Below, one piece after another: positions 8,320 through 17,527 of a DNA stretch of 17,527 nucleotides. The notes under the pieces are model-generated. The model saw nothing but the letters and a program-made list of their open reading frames with translations, was not told the origin of the DNA and did not search any database. This DNA comes from Phellopilus nigrolimitatus (Eukaryota > Basidiomycota > Agaricomycetes > Hymenochaetales > Hymenochaetaceae): NCBI GenBank assembly GCA_021029095.1, contig JAJOHG010000478.1, forward strand, positions 1 to 17,527, read 5' to 3'. A program made the translations under genes and the position numbers. The first letter of the stretch is position 1, and each line of letters opens with the position of its first letter.

Positions 8320-8464
8320 TTTTTACGATTTTTCTGAGGCTTTAGTCTGCGTGGCAAGGAATATGTGACTACGTAGACACGAAGGATAGCGTTGGAAGCT
8401 AGGCGGAACGTTTACTGGTAAAGTGAGGGGACTGAGATGTGAAACGTCGGGGTTGCTGGGAGGG

Positions 8465-8472
8465 ATTAAATA
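8465..8472 (-). promoter_or_regulatory. TATA element of tandem copy C
   Basis: TATTTAAT on the minus strand, at the conserved place about 146 nt upstream of the former ATG at 8319. It is kept although the coding start is broken. Confidence 0.4.
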
Positions 8473-9428
8473 CGAAGTGCAGTGTGTGGCTTAGACAGAA
8501 TGGTAACAGCTATCGCTTTGATATCAGACAGCGGTCACGAAGCAAGTGCGAGGCCACAAACTCCAGTAAGGGGTACGGATTGGGGCAACCAGTTTCCGAG
8601 TGCTCAAAGCAGCTCGGGCCTGCTTGGAGGCGCGGTAGACAATGGACACGCTTAGAGCGCAGTCGAAAGCGCCGGACATGTGGTCCATGACTTTGACTGT
8701 GCGCTTCTGTTTCCAGCCACATTGCCAAATGGATGTGTTTTCTTTTCTTGGTAATGATCGTCAGCAACTGGCAATGGAGAAATTTAGGGGAATGGACTCT
8801 GCACAAAGAACGGGGCCACAGAGGATGGACCTGGTCTTGAATAGTCTGTTCGAGTGTCGATGTCCACATTCATTCACGCATCGACATGCATTGCGCCTGC
8901 TGAACAAGCAGCGTGCGAGGCCGAGTGGTCCGTACATTGTACGACGTTGTACGGAAAACCAGCCAGATCCATATCATGAAAAAGGCTTTAGAACGCTGCC
9001 GCTATCGTCGTCTGCCCATTGCAGCTCAACCGACGCTCTTGTCACCGGCGTCCCGGCGTTCTAATCCTGGTGCTTAGTCACATTCAAGTCACGTCAACAA
9101 CAACAAAGAACGCGTCTCGCATCGGGAAGTTAGCCACCGGTGAACTGCATCGAGGGGAGCGAAGCCGAAAGTTTTTCAACTGTGCTCGTGATAATCGTGA
9201 TCAGAGCACTCGGCAGCATCTGCTGACATCGCCAGGCACCAGGGGAGAAAGGCAGGTACAAATCAATGTCTTTGACTTGTATAACGAACGAAACGATCAA
9301 ACTACGTACATGTGTATATACTTATTGACAGGGTCGCAGAGGTTAGGACAGGATGGAAGGCTAAAGCTACGCAGTGATAGTCCGCTGTACATGTACGTAT
9401 ACGCGCCGCCTGCTATCTTCGTATTTAG

Positions 9429-10821
9429 AACGTCCAAATCGAGTCCGCAGTAGCTACATCAGTCCGTGTGGAGCAGATCAAGGAACGTGTGTCCGTGTGC
9501 ATGGGCCTGGGGCCCGAACGAGGGGACGGGGAGTTGGCAGTGGAAAAAAAAAGAAGTGTGGTGGTTCGTGTCCTTTTTGTACATAGAAAAGCGAGAATGG
9601 ATGTGCCGCTGCTCGGTGCGGGCCAAGCGGGGGATGCATGAGCGCGTATTTCCGAGGCTGGCCGGAAAAGACAGAAGCAAGATAATGAAAAAAAATGAGT
9701 GATGTCCGGCCCAGCCACAGTTGACTATATGCAAGACCTCAAATGACATACCTCACTTGCGCGCGCGTTCGCAGCCAGAACCAGCCAAGGTACCGTAGGA
9801 GCACGCTAGCGTCATTGAATCCCGGGTCCCTGCTCGCTTCCGCCGCGCACGCGCCACGTCCCTATCTGCACAGAACCGCGCTAAACTGCGGCAAGCACGG
9901 CAGGTACGCGAGGGAGAAGAGGGGCAGTGGAGCGGGCCCGAAGAAAACGGATAGAGGCGGAAGATGGGGGGCCCGCTTTCGCAAGTCAAATTCGAAGCTA
10001 GTCGGGCTAGGCAAGGAGGGAGGCGAACGGCGGCTCGGAGTGCGCTATTTAAGGCATGCCAATGGCGGAGTAAGCTGCCATAGACCGAAACGGCGTGCGC
10101 AGTCACGCCGACACATTGCGCGAGCCGAGATGCAGGAGCCGAAGACAGGACCTCTCGACGGTCCAAAGAACGGAACGGCGGGAAACGGGACGAAAGGAAT
10201 GTGGAAAAGAAGAGAAAGAATTGACGGTCCGAGCTCGCTGCGGGTGGCAACGTCGAGAGCAAAAGGCGTAGATAGATAGACAGACGAGCGGACGGGTGCA
10301 GGTAGATATGTACTATGGCTAATATTTATAACCGGGCGATATGTATGTCTATATGCGAGGTGCGAGGTGCGAGGTGCGGGAGACGAGAAAACAGATGCGG
10401 ACAGATGACGGGAACTGGGCCGGGAACAGGGGGACGGGCGTCAAGACGTCCGTGTTTGTTGAGTCAGGGATTAGGGACGCGCAGGCGGGGTTGAGGCGGG
10501 GAGAAGAACGCCGTTAGAAGGAAAGAGAGTAACACACGCGCATCGCTAGAGATGTATTTTTTACAATAAAAAAAGAAAGATAGTTGGGGGGAAGGGAAGG
10601 GGGGCTAGAAAGATTTGGAAAAACAGCAGAAGAGGACGAAAAGGAAAACGAAAGCGAAAGAAGTAATCAGTCAGGAGCATGGGACGACACATACACCCAG
10701 AGGTTTTCAGCAGGCCAGGGGCAGCAGAAAAGAATAAAACAAACGAACCGTCCTCCACTCCACATCTCTGTCCTTCCCCTCCCTTCCACCACGAAGCGAG
10801 AGAAAGGTATCACGAACCGAC
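9429..10821. other. Spacer between the tandem array and RHO2, no gene recognised
   Basis: About 1.4 kb. The stretch 9743-10279 is open on both strands (178 codons forward from an ATG, about 170 codons reverse without an ATG start). Both translations are rich in Arg, Ser, Pro and Gly and match no family I know, so I treat them as composition effects. A CTATTTAAGG element lies at about 10044. Near the RHO2 end (10560-10820) the minus strand reads pyrimidine-rich and then TTTATTGTAAAAAATA, which fits the 3' untranslated region and poly(A) area of RHO2. Confidence 0.4.
10269..10375. repeat. Short simple repeats (GATA-type tract and a 7-nt tandem repeat)
   Basis: GATAGATAGA lies at about 10271-10280. 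At 10355-10375 the heptamer GCGAGGT is repeated three times in a row. Both are in the spacer downstream of RHO2 and have no visible function. Confidence 0.8.
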
Positions 10822-12557
10822 CTAGCACACGACACAACAACCCCACTTCTTGCCGGCTTCGCCATCGTCGCGGCCGCCGCCCGCGCTCCCCCGGCGCGCG
10901 CGACCACCGCCGCGCCCTTCGACGCCCTCGCGCATGAGCATGCTCGCGCGCGTCGCGGCCTCGAACACGTCGTCAACGCCCTCCGAGCGCAGCGCGCTGC
11001 ACTCCTTGTACGCCCGTGCGCCGATCTCGCGCGCCATCTCCTGCGCCGTGGCGGTTTGCACGTAGTTGTGCGCGAGCGGGGAGCCGGGCGGCTGCCGCAG
11101 GTCGGACTTGCACCCGACGAGGAGCACGGGAATCGAGGGCCCGCAGATGGAGCGGACTTCTTCTATCCACTGTTAGATCACATTGGTTTGTTTGAAATGA
11201 GTGAGGAAAAAATGTAAAGAGCATAAGAATGAGCAGAAATATACCTTGACTGCAACATTGTCTAACGAGTCGGGTGTATCGATCCCAAACGCAATAAGAA
11301 TGACATGCGACTTTGAATAAGAAAGTGGGCGTAATCGCTAAAACAAAAAAAGCCACAAATCATTGAATATCTCAACCAGAGCCAGCCGCAAAGACAGCGC
11401 ACTTCATATTCTTCCTGACCACTATTGAACAGATCAAGGGTTAGAAAACAATGTCATTTATTGCGAAAGAATGAGAAATTAGGAACCGGGAGGATAGGAG
11501 CAAGATTTGTGCGCGAAAATAAGGAACAAAAATAAAGCAAGACGTACGCGGTATCCCATAACGCAAGCTGCACAGACTTCCCGTCTAACCGAATCTCGGC
11601 CACATAGTTGTCAAAAATAGCTGCGAGTGATGGGATTCGTAAGCGTGGTTCGTTTCACGGTTTGTTGAATAGACTTGAGTGGAGTGAGAAATAGGAAGAT
11701 GCGAGAAGCAGGCGGGCGTGGGCGCGTGAGCTCAGAAGATGCCGAAAGATTGTGCAGAAGCATGGAAAAAGGGATGAATTATAGCGATAGAAGGGGAGAA
11801 GGGCTCACTTGGTTGCTGAGGTGTCCAGCAGTCGTTTTTAGAGTCCAGCCACGTCAACGAACGATTGCACAGGAAAGCAAGCGAGATATCGTCCAGACAG
11901 AAAGGCAAAGACGGGCGCAAGTATCAAGTCCAAAGCATATTTAAAAGAGTCAGATAGATAATCAGCCACAGACAGACGGAGGTGTATCGCTGTGGAAAAG
12001 ACATACGTATTCCTTCGGGAACTCGCCTAGGGCGAAGCAAGAGAGGAGGGAGGTCTTTCCGCACGCGCCTGCACATGCATACACCCCAGTATCCACGTCA
12101 GATTCCATAGAATGGCGATAGAAACCAATACGTCATTGTACCAGGCACACCAGGGCGATATGAGGAGCCCGGTCGGAGGCGGCCGGGGGACAGTAGGATG
12201 CGCAGTAAGAAAGAGAAAGCGCCAGACAGAGGTCGTGCAGATGCAGAATGTGATATCACGGCGCCGGCGGCGATGAGCGGATAAAAAACGAATTTTGAGA
12301 GAACACGGATCGGTATAGAAGTCAGCACACGGAGCGGCGACGAACGCGCTGAAGCAGAAGAGAGACGCACCGTCGCCGACGATGACAAGCTTTCTCCGGA
12401 TCTGTGTGTGGAGGTGAAGTGTGAGTGTCAAATGCACGCGTGGGTGGAGGCAGTTGTGCTGCTGAAGCAGGGTGTGGCTTGCGCATTGCACGTCGACCAC
12501 TGCCACCAAGCAGGCCTGTCACAGCCTGCAAAGACGACGTACCGGGTTCTGGGACAT
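10822..12557 (-). CDS. RHO2: Rho-family small GTPase, Rho2 type (215 aa, 8 exons)
   Basis: Minus-strand exons: 12543-12557, 12371-12401, 12007-12068, 11809-11815, 11548-11620, 11403-11421, 11245-11337 and 10822-11169. The sum is 648 nt and every junction is in phase. The protein begins [16 protein letters not shown]. It has the P-loop GDGACGKT (14-21), switch I EYQPTIFDNY (35-44) with effector Thr39, WDTAGQEEY (60-68), CKSD (120-123) and SAL (158-160). The Rho insert region is short. After [11 protein letters not shown] comes a Gly/Arg-rich tail ending KKWGCCVVC: a CaaX box (Cys212; last residue Cys suggests farnesylation) with a neighbouring Cys211 that could be palmitoylated. The [20 protein letters not shown] and EEYERLRP stretches fit Rho2 better than Rho1, Rho3, Rho4 or Cdc42. 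In fission yeast Rho2 acts at the plasma membrane through Pck2 on alpha-glucan synthesis and the cell-integrity MAPK pathway. Introns are 65-302 nt, and exon 4 is only 7 nt. Confidence 0.93.
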
Positions 12558-12860
12558 GGTTGAACCAAAAGAAACGACGTGTGGTGCGGTCGAAGGCGGA
12601 AACGGATCGTGAAGCTCGAGCGGCTTGGGCAGCGACTGCGGAGGGAGATGGGGTACTCTAGATGACGCTTGACGCGGTGGAGTGAGAAGTCGTAAAGAGG
12701 CAGAGGTAGAAGTGGTCGTGGTCGTAAGAGGGGCTCGCCGCTCGAAATTCGAGACTCGAGTAAAAGGATATGCCGGGCCTGGCTCTTGCTCTTGCTCTGC
12801 TGGTCGTGGATTGGTAGGAAGAGAGATGTCGCCGGAGGCGATGCGGATGTCGAGCGCACC
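12558..12860 (-). promoter_or_regulatory. Pyrimidine-rich leader / core promoter of RHO2
   Basis: Reading on the minus strand toward the RHO2 ATG, this stretch is rich in C and T (for example CCGCTCGAGCTTCACG and CCCATCTCCCTCCG) and ends in TCAACCATGTCC, a good fungal start context. CT-rich leaders are typical of well-expressed filamentous fungal genes. No TATA element is obvious. Long open frames here have serine/arginine/proline-rich translations and are taken as composition effects. Confidence 0.4.
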
Positions 12861-14655
12861 TCTGATCCTACAACTTTCTCGTAATCCTGTCCCTAAGCCG
12901 CGTTGCCGACCTCATTCTTATTTCTTCCTCATTCTCTTCCTCCCATCTTCACTTCATTCATCCTTTTCTTATCTCCATTGTATTATACGCTGCTTTCCCT
13001 CTGCGTTCTCAGTAAAAAAAGAAAAAAAGGTCTGCGCAGCCCTGGCAGATGTTTCATAACAAACTGGCACCCACAGCTTCGCGGGCCTTCTGTCTTCTGT
13101 CTTCTGTCTTCTGGATCTGATCATCGCCGGCCGCTATGTATGCGCCCTCCATCTCCACCTGCTACACCGTCCCGGCCTCCCCCGTTCTTTCAAAAACGGC
13201 CACCGCTGCCCGACGCGTGCGCATTGCGCAGTCGACAGTCCAATTTCTCCCGCGCCCGCCCTCGTCCGGCTGAGATGCCCTTTGTCTCGATCTTACGATT
13301 CCCTATCGATATCAGCACAGCGTGGCTCTCGTCTCATCCGTGGGGCGCCCGCGTTCTGTCAGCGCCGCCGTTCGCATCTGCCACGTACTAGAACTCGACG
13401 CAAACGGTCCTTCGAGAGTTCCGGTTGTGGTTCGACTTTCGGCGTTCATTTGATGAAAGCCACTGGGCGGCGCCTGCTGTCGGTGACTTGTCAATGAATT
13501 TACGCGTTTCAAGCCTGAGCGAGGTGCCGAGGGTCACGCAGCGAGACCGAAACGCGTCGGCATGCGGAACTGTCGACACGTCTACGTCGGGGCAAGCATG
13601 TCTGAGAGGATCTGAGGATCTCTAAATACAACGTCTAGAACCAGACTTGGATCTCAGGAGTCAGCGCACTGCGCTCCTTCTGGAGATTCGAGAAGGCTGC
13701 CTATGTACATATAGTATAACTTCCTGGACATCGTGCGCGCGCGGCTCCTCTCTTCCATTCGTTGATCGACTGCGCTGTGTTTTTAATAGCCCGCCCAGCC
13801 ACGAACGAGAATCTATTACTAAAATAGCTACTACGCAGCTCGTAGCCTCGCTCTCGCCCGGGATTTTCCCAGCTCCCAACGGCTAGCAGCTTATCTCGCC
13901 TGCTCCGAAACGCGAATCGGCGTGCGCCTCTCTGGACTAGTCTGACAAGGACAACACGTCCAACAGCCTAACAGCCTACTCTATTTACATATGCCGTCTG
14001 CGTCAACGTCCGTCCGTCGGAGCCAACTCGGCCCCCTCTATCCTCCGATCACGAACCAACGGTCCATCCGCCATCCCAGCTTCTGCCGAATCATAACTCC
14101 CATGGTTCGCCCATAGCCGTCCATTCATCGGCGCAGCAGCGACATCTATATTCTGTACCCTATCCTACCGTGTCCTTTCTCTGGCGGCCCCGAAGAGGCA
14201 CACCCCGGGTCGCCGGGCTGCCAAATATACATGTAATAATATCATCGAATTCCCGGTGTGTCGGAAATGCGCAAGAAGACGCGGCACATTGTGTGCAGCG
14301 TCGCGACGCCGAGCATCTCGAGCGCTCCAGCGCCCAACGCTCTCATCTCCGCGTTCTCGTCGACCAGGTGCGCGCCGACTTCTGTGCCTTGCATTGCTCC
14401 ACCGTTCCGCTCTTCTCGCGGGAGTGCCTGTGTCTCCTTATCTTCCTGAGCGCCCTGTCCTCTTTTTGTCGTTTGTTCGTGTGCTATTAAAGCTTCTTGT
14501 TCCTAAGTCTTATGAGGCGAACGGCGGAAATTAGAAGAGAAACCCAATCACGAAAACGCGAACTTCTCCGGCGGGCCAGCTCTTTAGAAAAAAGTACAAT
14601 CCGATTCGGAACGTTTCTGGACATACAAAAATCGCAATTGAATAATGGGTTATCG
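12861..14655. other. Spacer between RHO2 and the sugar porter, no assigned gene
   Basis: About 1.8 kb. At 12915-12995 the plus strand has a C/T-rich tract that looks like a fungal core promoter firing to the right, followed by A-rich sequence. The stretch from about 13969 to 14490 is open on the plus strand for about 170 codons but has no ATG. Its translation is rich in His, Ser, Pro and Gln (HSSAQQRHLYSVPYPT), as in the low-complexity parts of fungal regulators. Overlapping it, the minus strand is open from about 14470 to 14242 with a coding-like codon pattern (HLVDENAEMRALGAGALEML). I cannot tell which, if either, is translated. The minus strand just before 14656 is also the 3' region of the sugar porter. 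Confidence 0.35.
13088..13113. repeat. Heptanucleotide tandem repeat (TTCTGTC, 3.7 copies)
   Basis: TTCTGTC is repeated without error from 13088 to 13113 in the RHO2 upstream spacer. It is a simple repeat of no visible function. Confidence 0.9.
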
Positions 14656-16877
14656 TTAGATATCATTTGTGTCAACTTTATCGTCTGGGAGTTCCTCGAC
14701 GGACGACGGCGTATCTTGGCGGCTCTCGGCGTCGAGAAGCTGAGACCGGCATTTGTAGGCTGGGCAGGCATGGTCATCCATCATGAGGACCAGAAGATAG
14801 ATACCGAAAGAAACGAAAACTCACATGAGAACTTGCGTGCAGGAACATGGTTATAAAACAGCCTGATATCACTTTTTAGACACAAGAAAGAGTCGAGGAA
14901 CAAGGAACGCACTCATCAAGCTCCTCGAGCTTCCTTCCTTTCGTTTCAGGGAGGAAGAAGTCTGCGAATCGAGTGAGCGGCCCGCAACTACAACACAGAG
15001 TGACAGAGAATGAGCGTACAGATGAAGACGAAGGTTACGAGGTTGGATGGTGCCCAGATCCAAGCGACTGTACATATGTAGGTCTTAGCACACCACGAAA
15101 GAAAAAGAAAAAGAAAATACACACCTTTCGCCCCCAAGTTCAGCCCATCCACGTTTATGAAAAACGGCGTCGTAAACACAGTGAGCCACGCGAAGAAGAA
15201 GCCGACGGCCATGCCCGCGCCGAACGCGTAGCTCCGCAGGCGGTTCGCGGCCATCTCGCCCGCGGCCGCCCAGCCGAGCGGGCCGATCGTCGCGCCGTAC
15301 GTGCCCAGGAAGACGCACAGCATCGCGACGAGCGCCTTGCCCGACGCCGCGGACGCGCCGGCCAGCGTGCCGAGCAGCGCGACAGCGAACATGGAGACGG
15401 TCGTCGCGCCGAACCCCCAGAGCAGCAGCGTGCGCCGCCCGAAGCGCCGCGCCAGAGGGAGCGCGCAGAGCGAGGTGCCGACGTTGACGCTCTGCAGGAT
15501 GATCGTGTTCGTGAATGGTTTCGTCGTGCCCGCGATCTGGAAGAAGAACGTGCCGTCTGCCAGGAGTCGGCCTCAGGTCATTTATATGAGGAAATGGTGA
15601 GCAACTTACAGCCGACTAGGAAATTGACACCGGATGCAGCATGGAAAGTTGCACAAGCAATACAGAGAAGGGTGCGCCGCTAAGCATGCAGATTTCAGTG
15701 GGCTATGAAATTTCCGCCAATCTCAGCACATTGAAGCTCACTAAGTCCGGGCCTTTCCAAATATCCTTCCAGATGACGTCTGTCGCCACCTGCTTCTCGA
15801 CAGATATCGCCTCCTGGATAGCTTTCAGCTCCTCTTCGATCTCTTCTCGACGAGTCCCTCCAGGTCGCAGTCGGATCAATGAGCGCTCAGCCTCCGCCTC
15901 TCTGCCTTTCACCGCAAGCCAGCGCGGTGATTCGGGGATCATCCAGACCACGAAAAAGAGCCACACCGGAACGACGTATAGAATAGCAAGCTGTATCTGG
16001 TACGAATGCTTTGTGAGGTTGCTCTGTAACGCATTCGAAACGATAGCACCGATGAAGCCCCGAGGTTGACGAAAGGCTGGAACACGGAAACCATGAGTCC
16101 CCTCTGAGAGTGGATTCAGAAAACTCATCAGCGTGCTAGAGAATGAAAACAAACTAGGTGTGCCGGTGCGACCTCGCTGATATACAAGACAGTCATGTTG
16201 ACATAGATGCCATTTGAAATACCTTTCATAAATTAATCAAAACAAGCCTTTTTTGAGAAGGAGGGACATAGTGAATATGAAACGGGAGCTCACCAAGTAG
16301 CAGGCGTCCAATATACACAGGCCACTGAACGGTAACTAGAATTTGGATGGTAATGCCAATGCAACCTATGATGGACGCAACCGCGAATCCTGCTCGACGG
16401 CCGAGCCCAGTAGAGAAGGGGCCGATTACGCAGGATGCGATGATGAGACCGACTTGCAAAAGACTTGTAATAAGCTGTTGGAATTGTGTCTTATTTAGAA
16501 GAAAAAAATGAGTACAACGAAAAAAGAGTATGAAAGATTAAAATTTACTTGGATAACAAATGTTCCGTCTGTTGATGGGACGCCGAACACGCGCAAGAAG
16601 CCTTGCATGGCCTGGAAGCCGTTAATAATCTAAAGGGAGAACCGGTCAGTCTAACGTCTACCATTCGCAAAATTGGGCTGCACGGACACCAGTGTCAAAT
16701 CCATACTGGAAATTCGACACCGCTACAATAAGACAAATGGAGAAGCACTGCTCATTATTCATTGTCAGATGTACCAAAATGCAGGATTAAGTAGAGCGCC
16801 ACCTTGATGTTATGTTTCAACGTCGTATTGGACATCGCCGTAGCGCCTCCAGCGGGAATGTCGACTACTCCGACCAT
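14656..16877 (-). CDS. MFS sugar porter (SP family, 12 exons, about 522 aa) with one apparent frameshift
   Basis: Minus-strand exons: 16803-16877, 16688-16747, 16549-16629, 16294-16474, 16155-16222, 15742-16103, 15610-15679, 15125-15556, 15020-15067, 14913-14961, 14825-14862 and 14656-14759. Introns are mostly 50-80 nt with GT-AG ends. All exons fit in phase except exon 6, which is one base short. The order of motifs is that of the proton-coupled sugar porter family: NFQYGFDTG (TM1), GLGRRAGF (loop 2-3), GRLLLG, YISEVAPAHLRG (TM4-5), VWMIPESPRWL after TM6, ASGVNFLVGYGTFFF (TM7), RRFGRRTLLLWG (loop 8-9), then YFFLPETKGRKLEELDELF after TM12 and VPARKFSSY in the tail. It should be a plasma-membrane transporter, substrate unknown. 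The start could also be the second ATG at 16835. In exon 6 FQPFVNLG and GFIGAIVSN lie in frames that differ by one base at a run of four C (16058-16061). With one base more, the gene reads through as 523 codons including the stop. Confidence 0.85.
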
Positions 16878-17527
16878 GCCTTGTGCGAATTCGCGCTAAA
16901 GTGGGTCGGACAACCGTGTCTCTCTTGAACGCCATTTGTCCTTCAAGTGCCAACCCATGGCTAATTAAAGAAGCGAGACTTCCATGCCGTCTCCTTAAGC
17001 TCGAGCGAGTATACTTTGCCGCCTACAACTCCGGATTGAATAGAAGGAAGGGCATGGGATCCACGAGCCGTGTTAGACATTGAATCTCTAAGCATTCTCG
17101 CCGAGAAGTAGTATCATCAGATGACCGGCAGTTGTGTCGTGGGGTGAACGGGAAAGACGAAAATGACCCATCCAGCGCCTTAAATCGAGGATATCTTGAT
17201 CTCTGCGCGGAGAGAAAGGCTCATCTGACTGGTGCCTAATTTAAGGCGAATTGTATCCGAGTGATTATAATTTGCTACGATGAGAACCTGTTCACAAAGC
17301 TTTGCTATTATTGTCATCTCTTTGGATGTAATAAAGCGGAAAAAAAACTCATATTAGTCGCATACATTTAAAAAGAGCAGTAGCCTACTCTGTGAGGCGA
17401 CAAAACCTGCTGGCGTCGTCGCCGAGGAAGGACGACAAGAGAGATTCAAAAGCAAAGGAGGCTTCTGAACAGAACAGCCTCAACATTTTTCCAGAAATGG
17501 GAGTTATACAGTTTCTTCTCACAGCCG
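16878..17527. other. Upstream region of the sugar porter, no other gene recognised
   Basis: About 650 nt. Short open frames here have no protein-like content. The stretch contains GTGGGG (17138-17143), which fits the SYGGRG consensus bound by CreA/Mig1-type carbon-catabolite repressors. A single site of this kind is expected by chance and is only a pointer. The end of the window may run into a further gene that cannot be judged from what is present. Confidence 0.35.

Larger units (their letters stand above)
7551..9428. repeat. Tandem repeat unit C (about 1.9 kb)
   Basis: Third direct copy: stop codon 7641, exon-2 junction 7961-7976, former ATG 8319, TATA 8465, GACAATGGACACGCTT 8638, GGTGCTTAGTCACATTCA about 9068, CACCGGTGAACTGCAT about 9135. 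Similarity to B fades just after TAGTCCGCTGTACA (about 9390). The last recognisable trace is ATTTAGA near 9423, so the array ends here. Confidence 0.8.

Noticed and set aside
8642..9064. Plus-strand ORF of 140 codons in unit C
   Set aside because: The corresponding DNA in units A and B does not keep this frame, and the product has no recognisable features. It lies in the upstream spacer of the minus-strand gene.
9459..9749. Hydrophobic, leader-like minus-strand ORF (FFFIILLLSF)
   Set aside because: The hydrophobic run comes from a T-rich tract (A-rich on the plus strand). There is no protein-like continuation.
12027..12509. Minus-strand ORF of 160 codons overlapping RHO2 exons 2-3
   Set aside because: It reads through RHO2 introns and uses exon sequence out of frame. 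The spliced GTPase explains the region.
14987..15124. Read-through of the transporter frame past 15125 on the minus strand
   Set aside because: The extension reads through a GTGTGT donor. The spliced version restores the conserved IWAPSNL and LPETKG segments.
1..17527. tRNA, rRNA, CRISPR array, or intact transposon with terminal repeats
   Set aside because: No B-box-like GGTTCGA..CC, no cloverleaf arms, no spaced short repeats, and no transposase or reverse transcriptase motifs were found on reading either strand.

Overview
The window looks like a gene-sparse piece of nuclear DNA from a filamentous basidiomycete, most likely a mushroom-forming Agaricomycete. The evidence is the two reconstructable multi-exon genes, which are full of mostly short GT-AG introns (a Rho GTPase with 7 introns and a sugar porter with 11), a tandem family of small lineage-type proteins, and old gene relics in the spacers. 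Nothing bacterial, viral, organellar or CRISPR-like was seen. All exon structures were built by eye from splice consensus, reading phase and family resemblance, and no search was run.

Left part (1-3500): a decayed F-box/LRR-like relic (+, about 484-1490) runs straight into a decayed C-terminal fragment of translation factor eIF2D/Tma64 (+, about 1496-2010, SWIB-like part plus SUI1 domain, broken by frameshifts). An AT-rich stretch with an unrecognised minus-strand ORF follows. Next comes an intact single-exon metallophosphoesterase of the MPPED type (+, ATG at 2616) with a CCAAT/TATA promoter.

Middle (3700-9430): three direct tandem copies of a unit of about 1.8-2.0 kb. Each carries, on the minus strand, the same three-exon gene for a protein of about 190 residues with a WPGYSHV motif and a conserved C-terminal GF.NTF..WQVDL tail. 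Copies A and B read as intact. Copy C has its start codon out of frame. Copy B carries a GC-rich insertion of about 340 bp in its upstream spacer. The function is unknown.

Right part (9430-17527): a spacer of about 1.4 kb, then a RHO2-type GTPase on the minus strand (8 exons, 215 aa, with a 7-nt microexon in switch I). A spacer of about 2.1 kb follows, with coding-like open stretches on both strands that could not be assigned. A 12-exon MFS sugar porter on the minus strand is complete except for one apparent 1-nt frameshift in exon 6. The last 650 bp are its upstream region.

The genes do not form a metabolic cluster. The phosphoesterase, GTPase and transporter look like ordinary, independently regulated neighbours. 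The tandem family and the relics between them mark a region of local duplication and decay.
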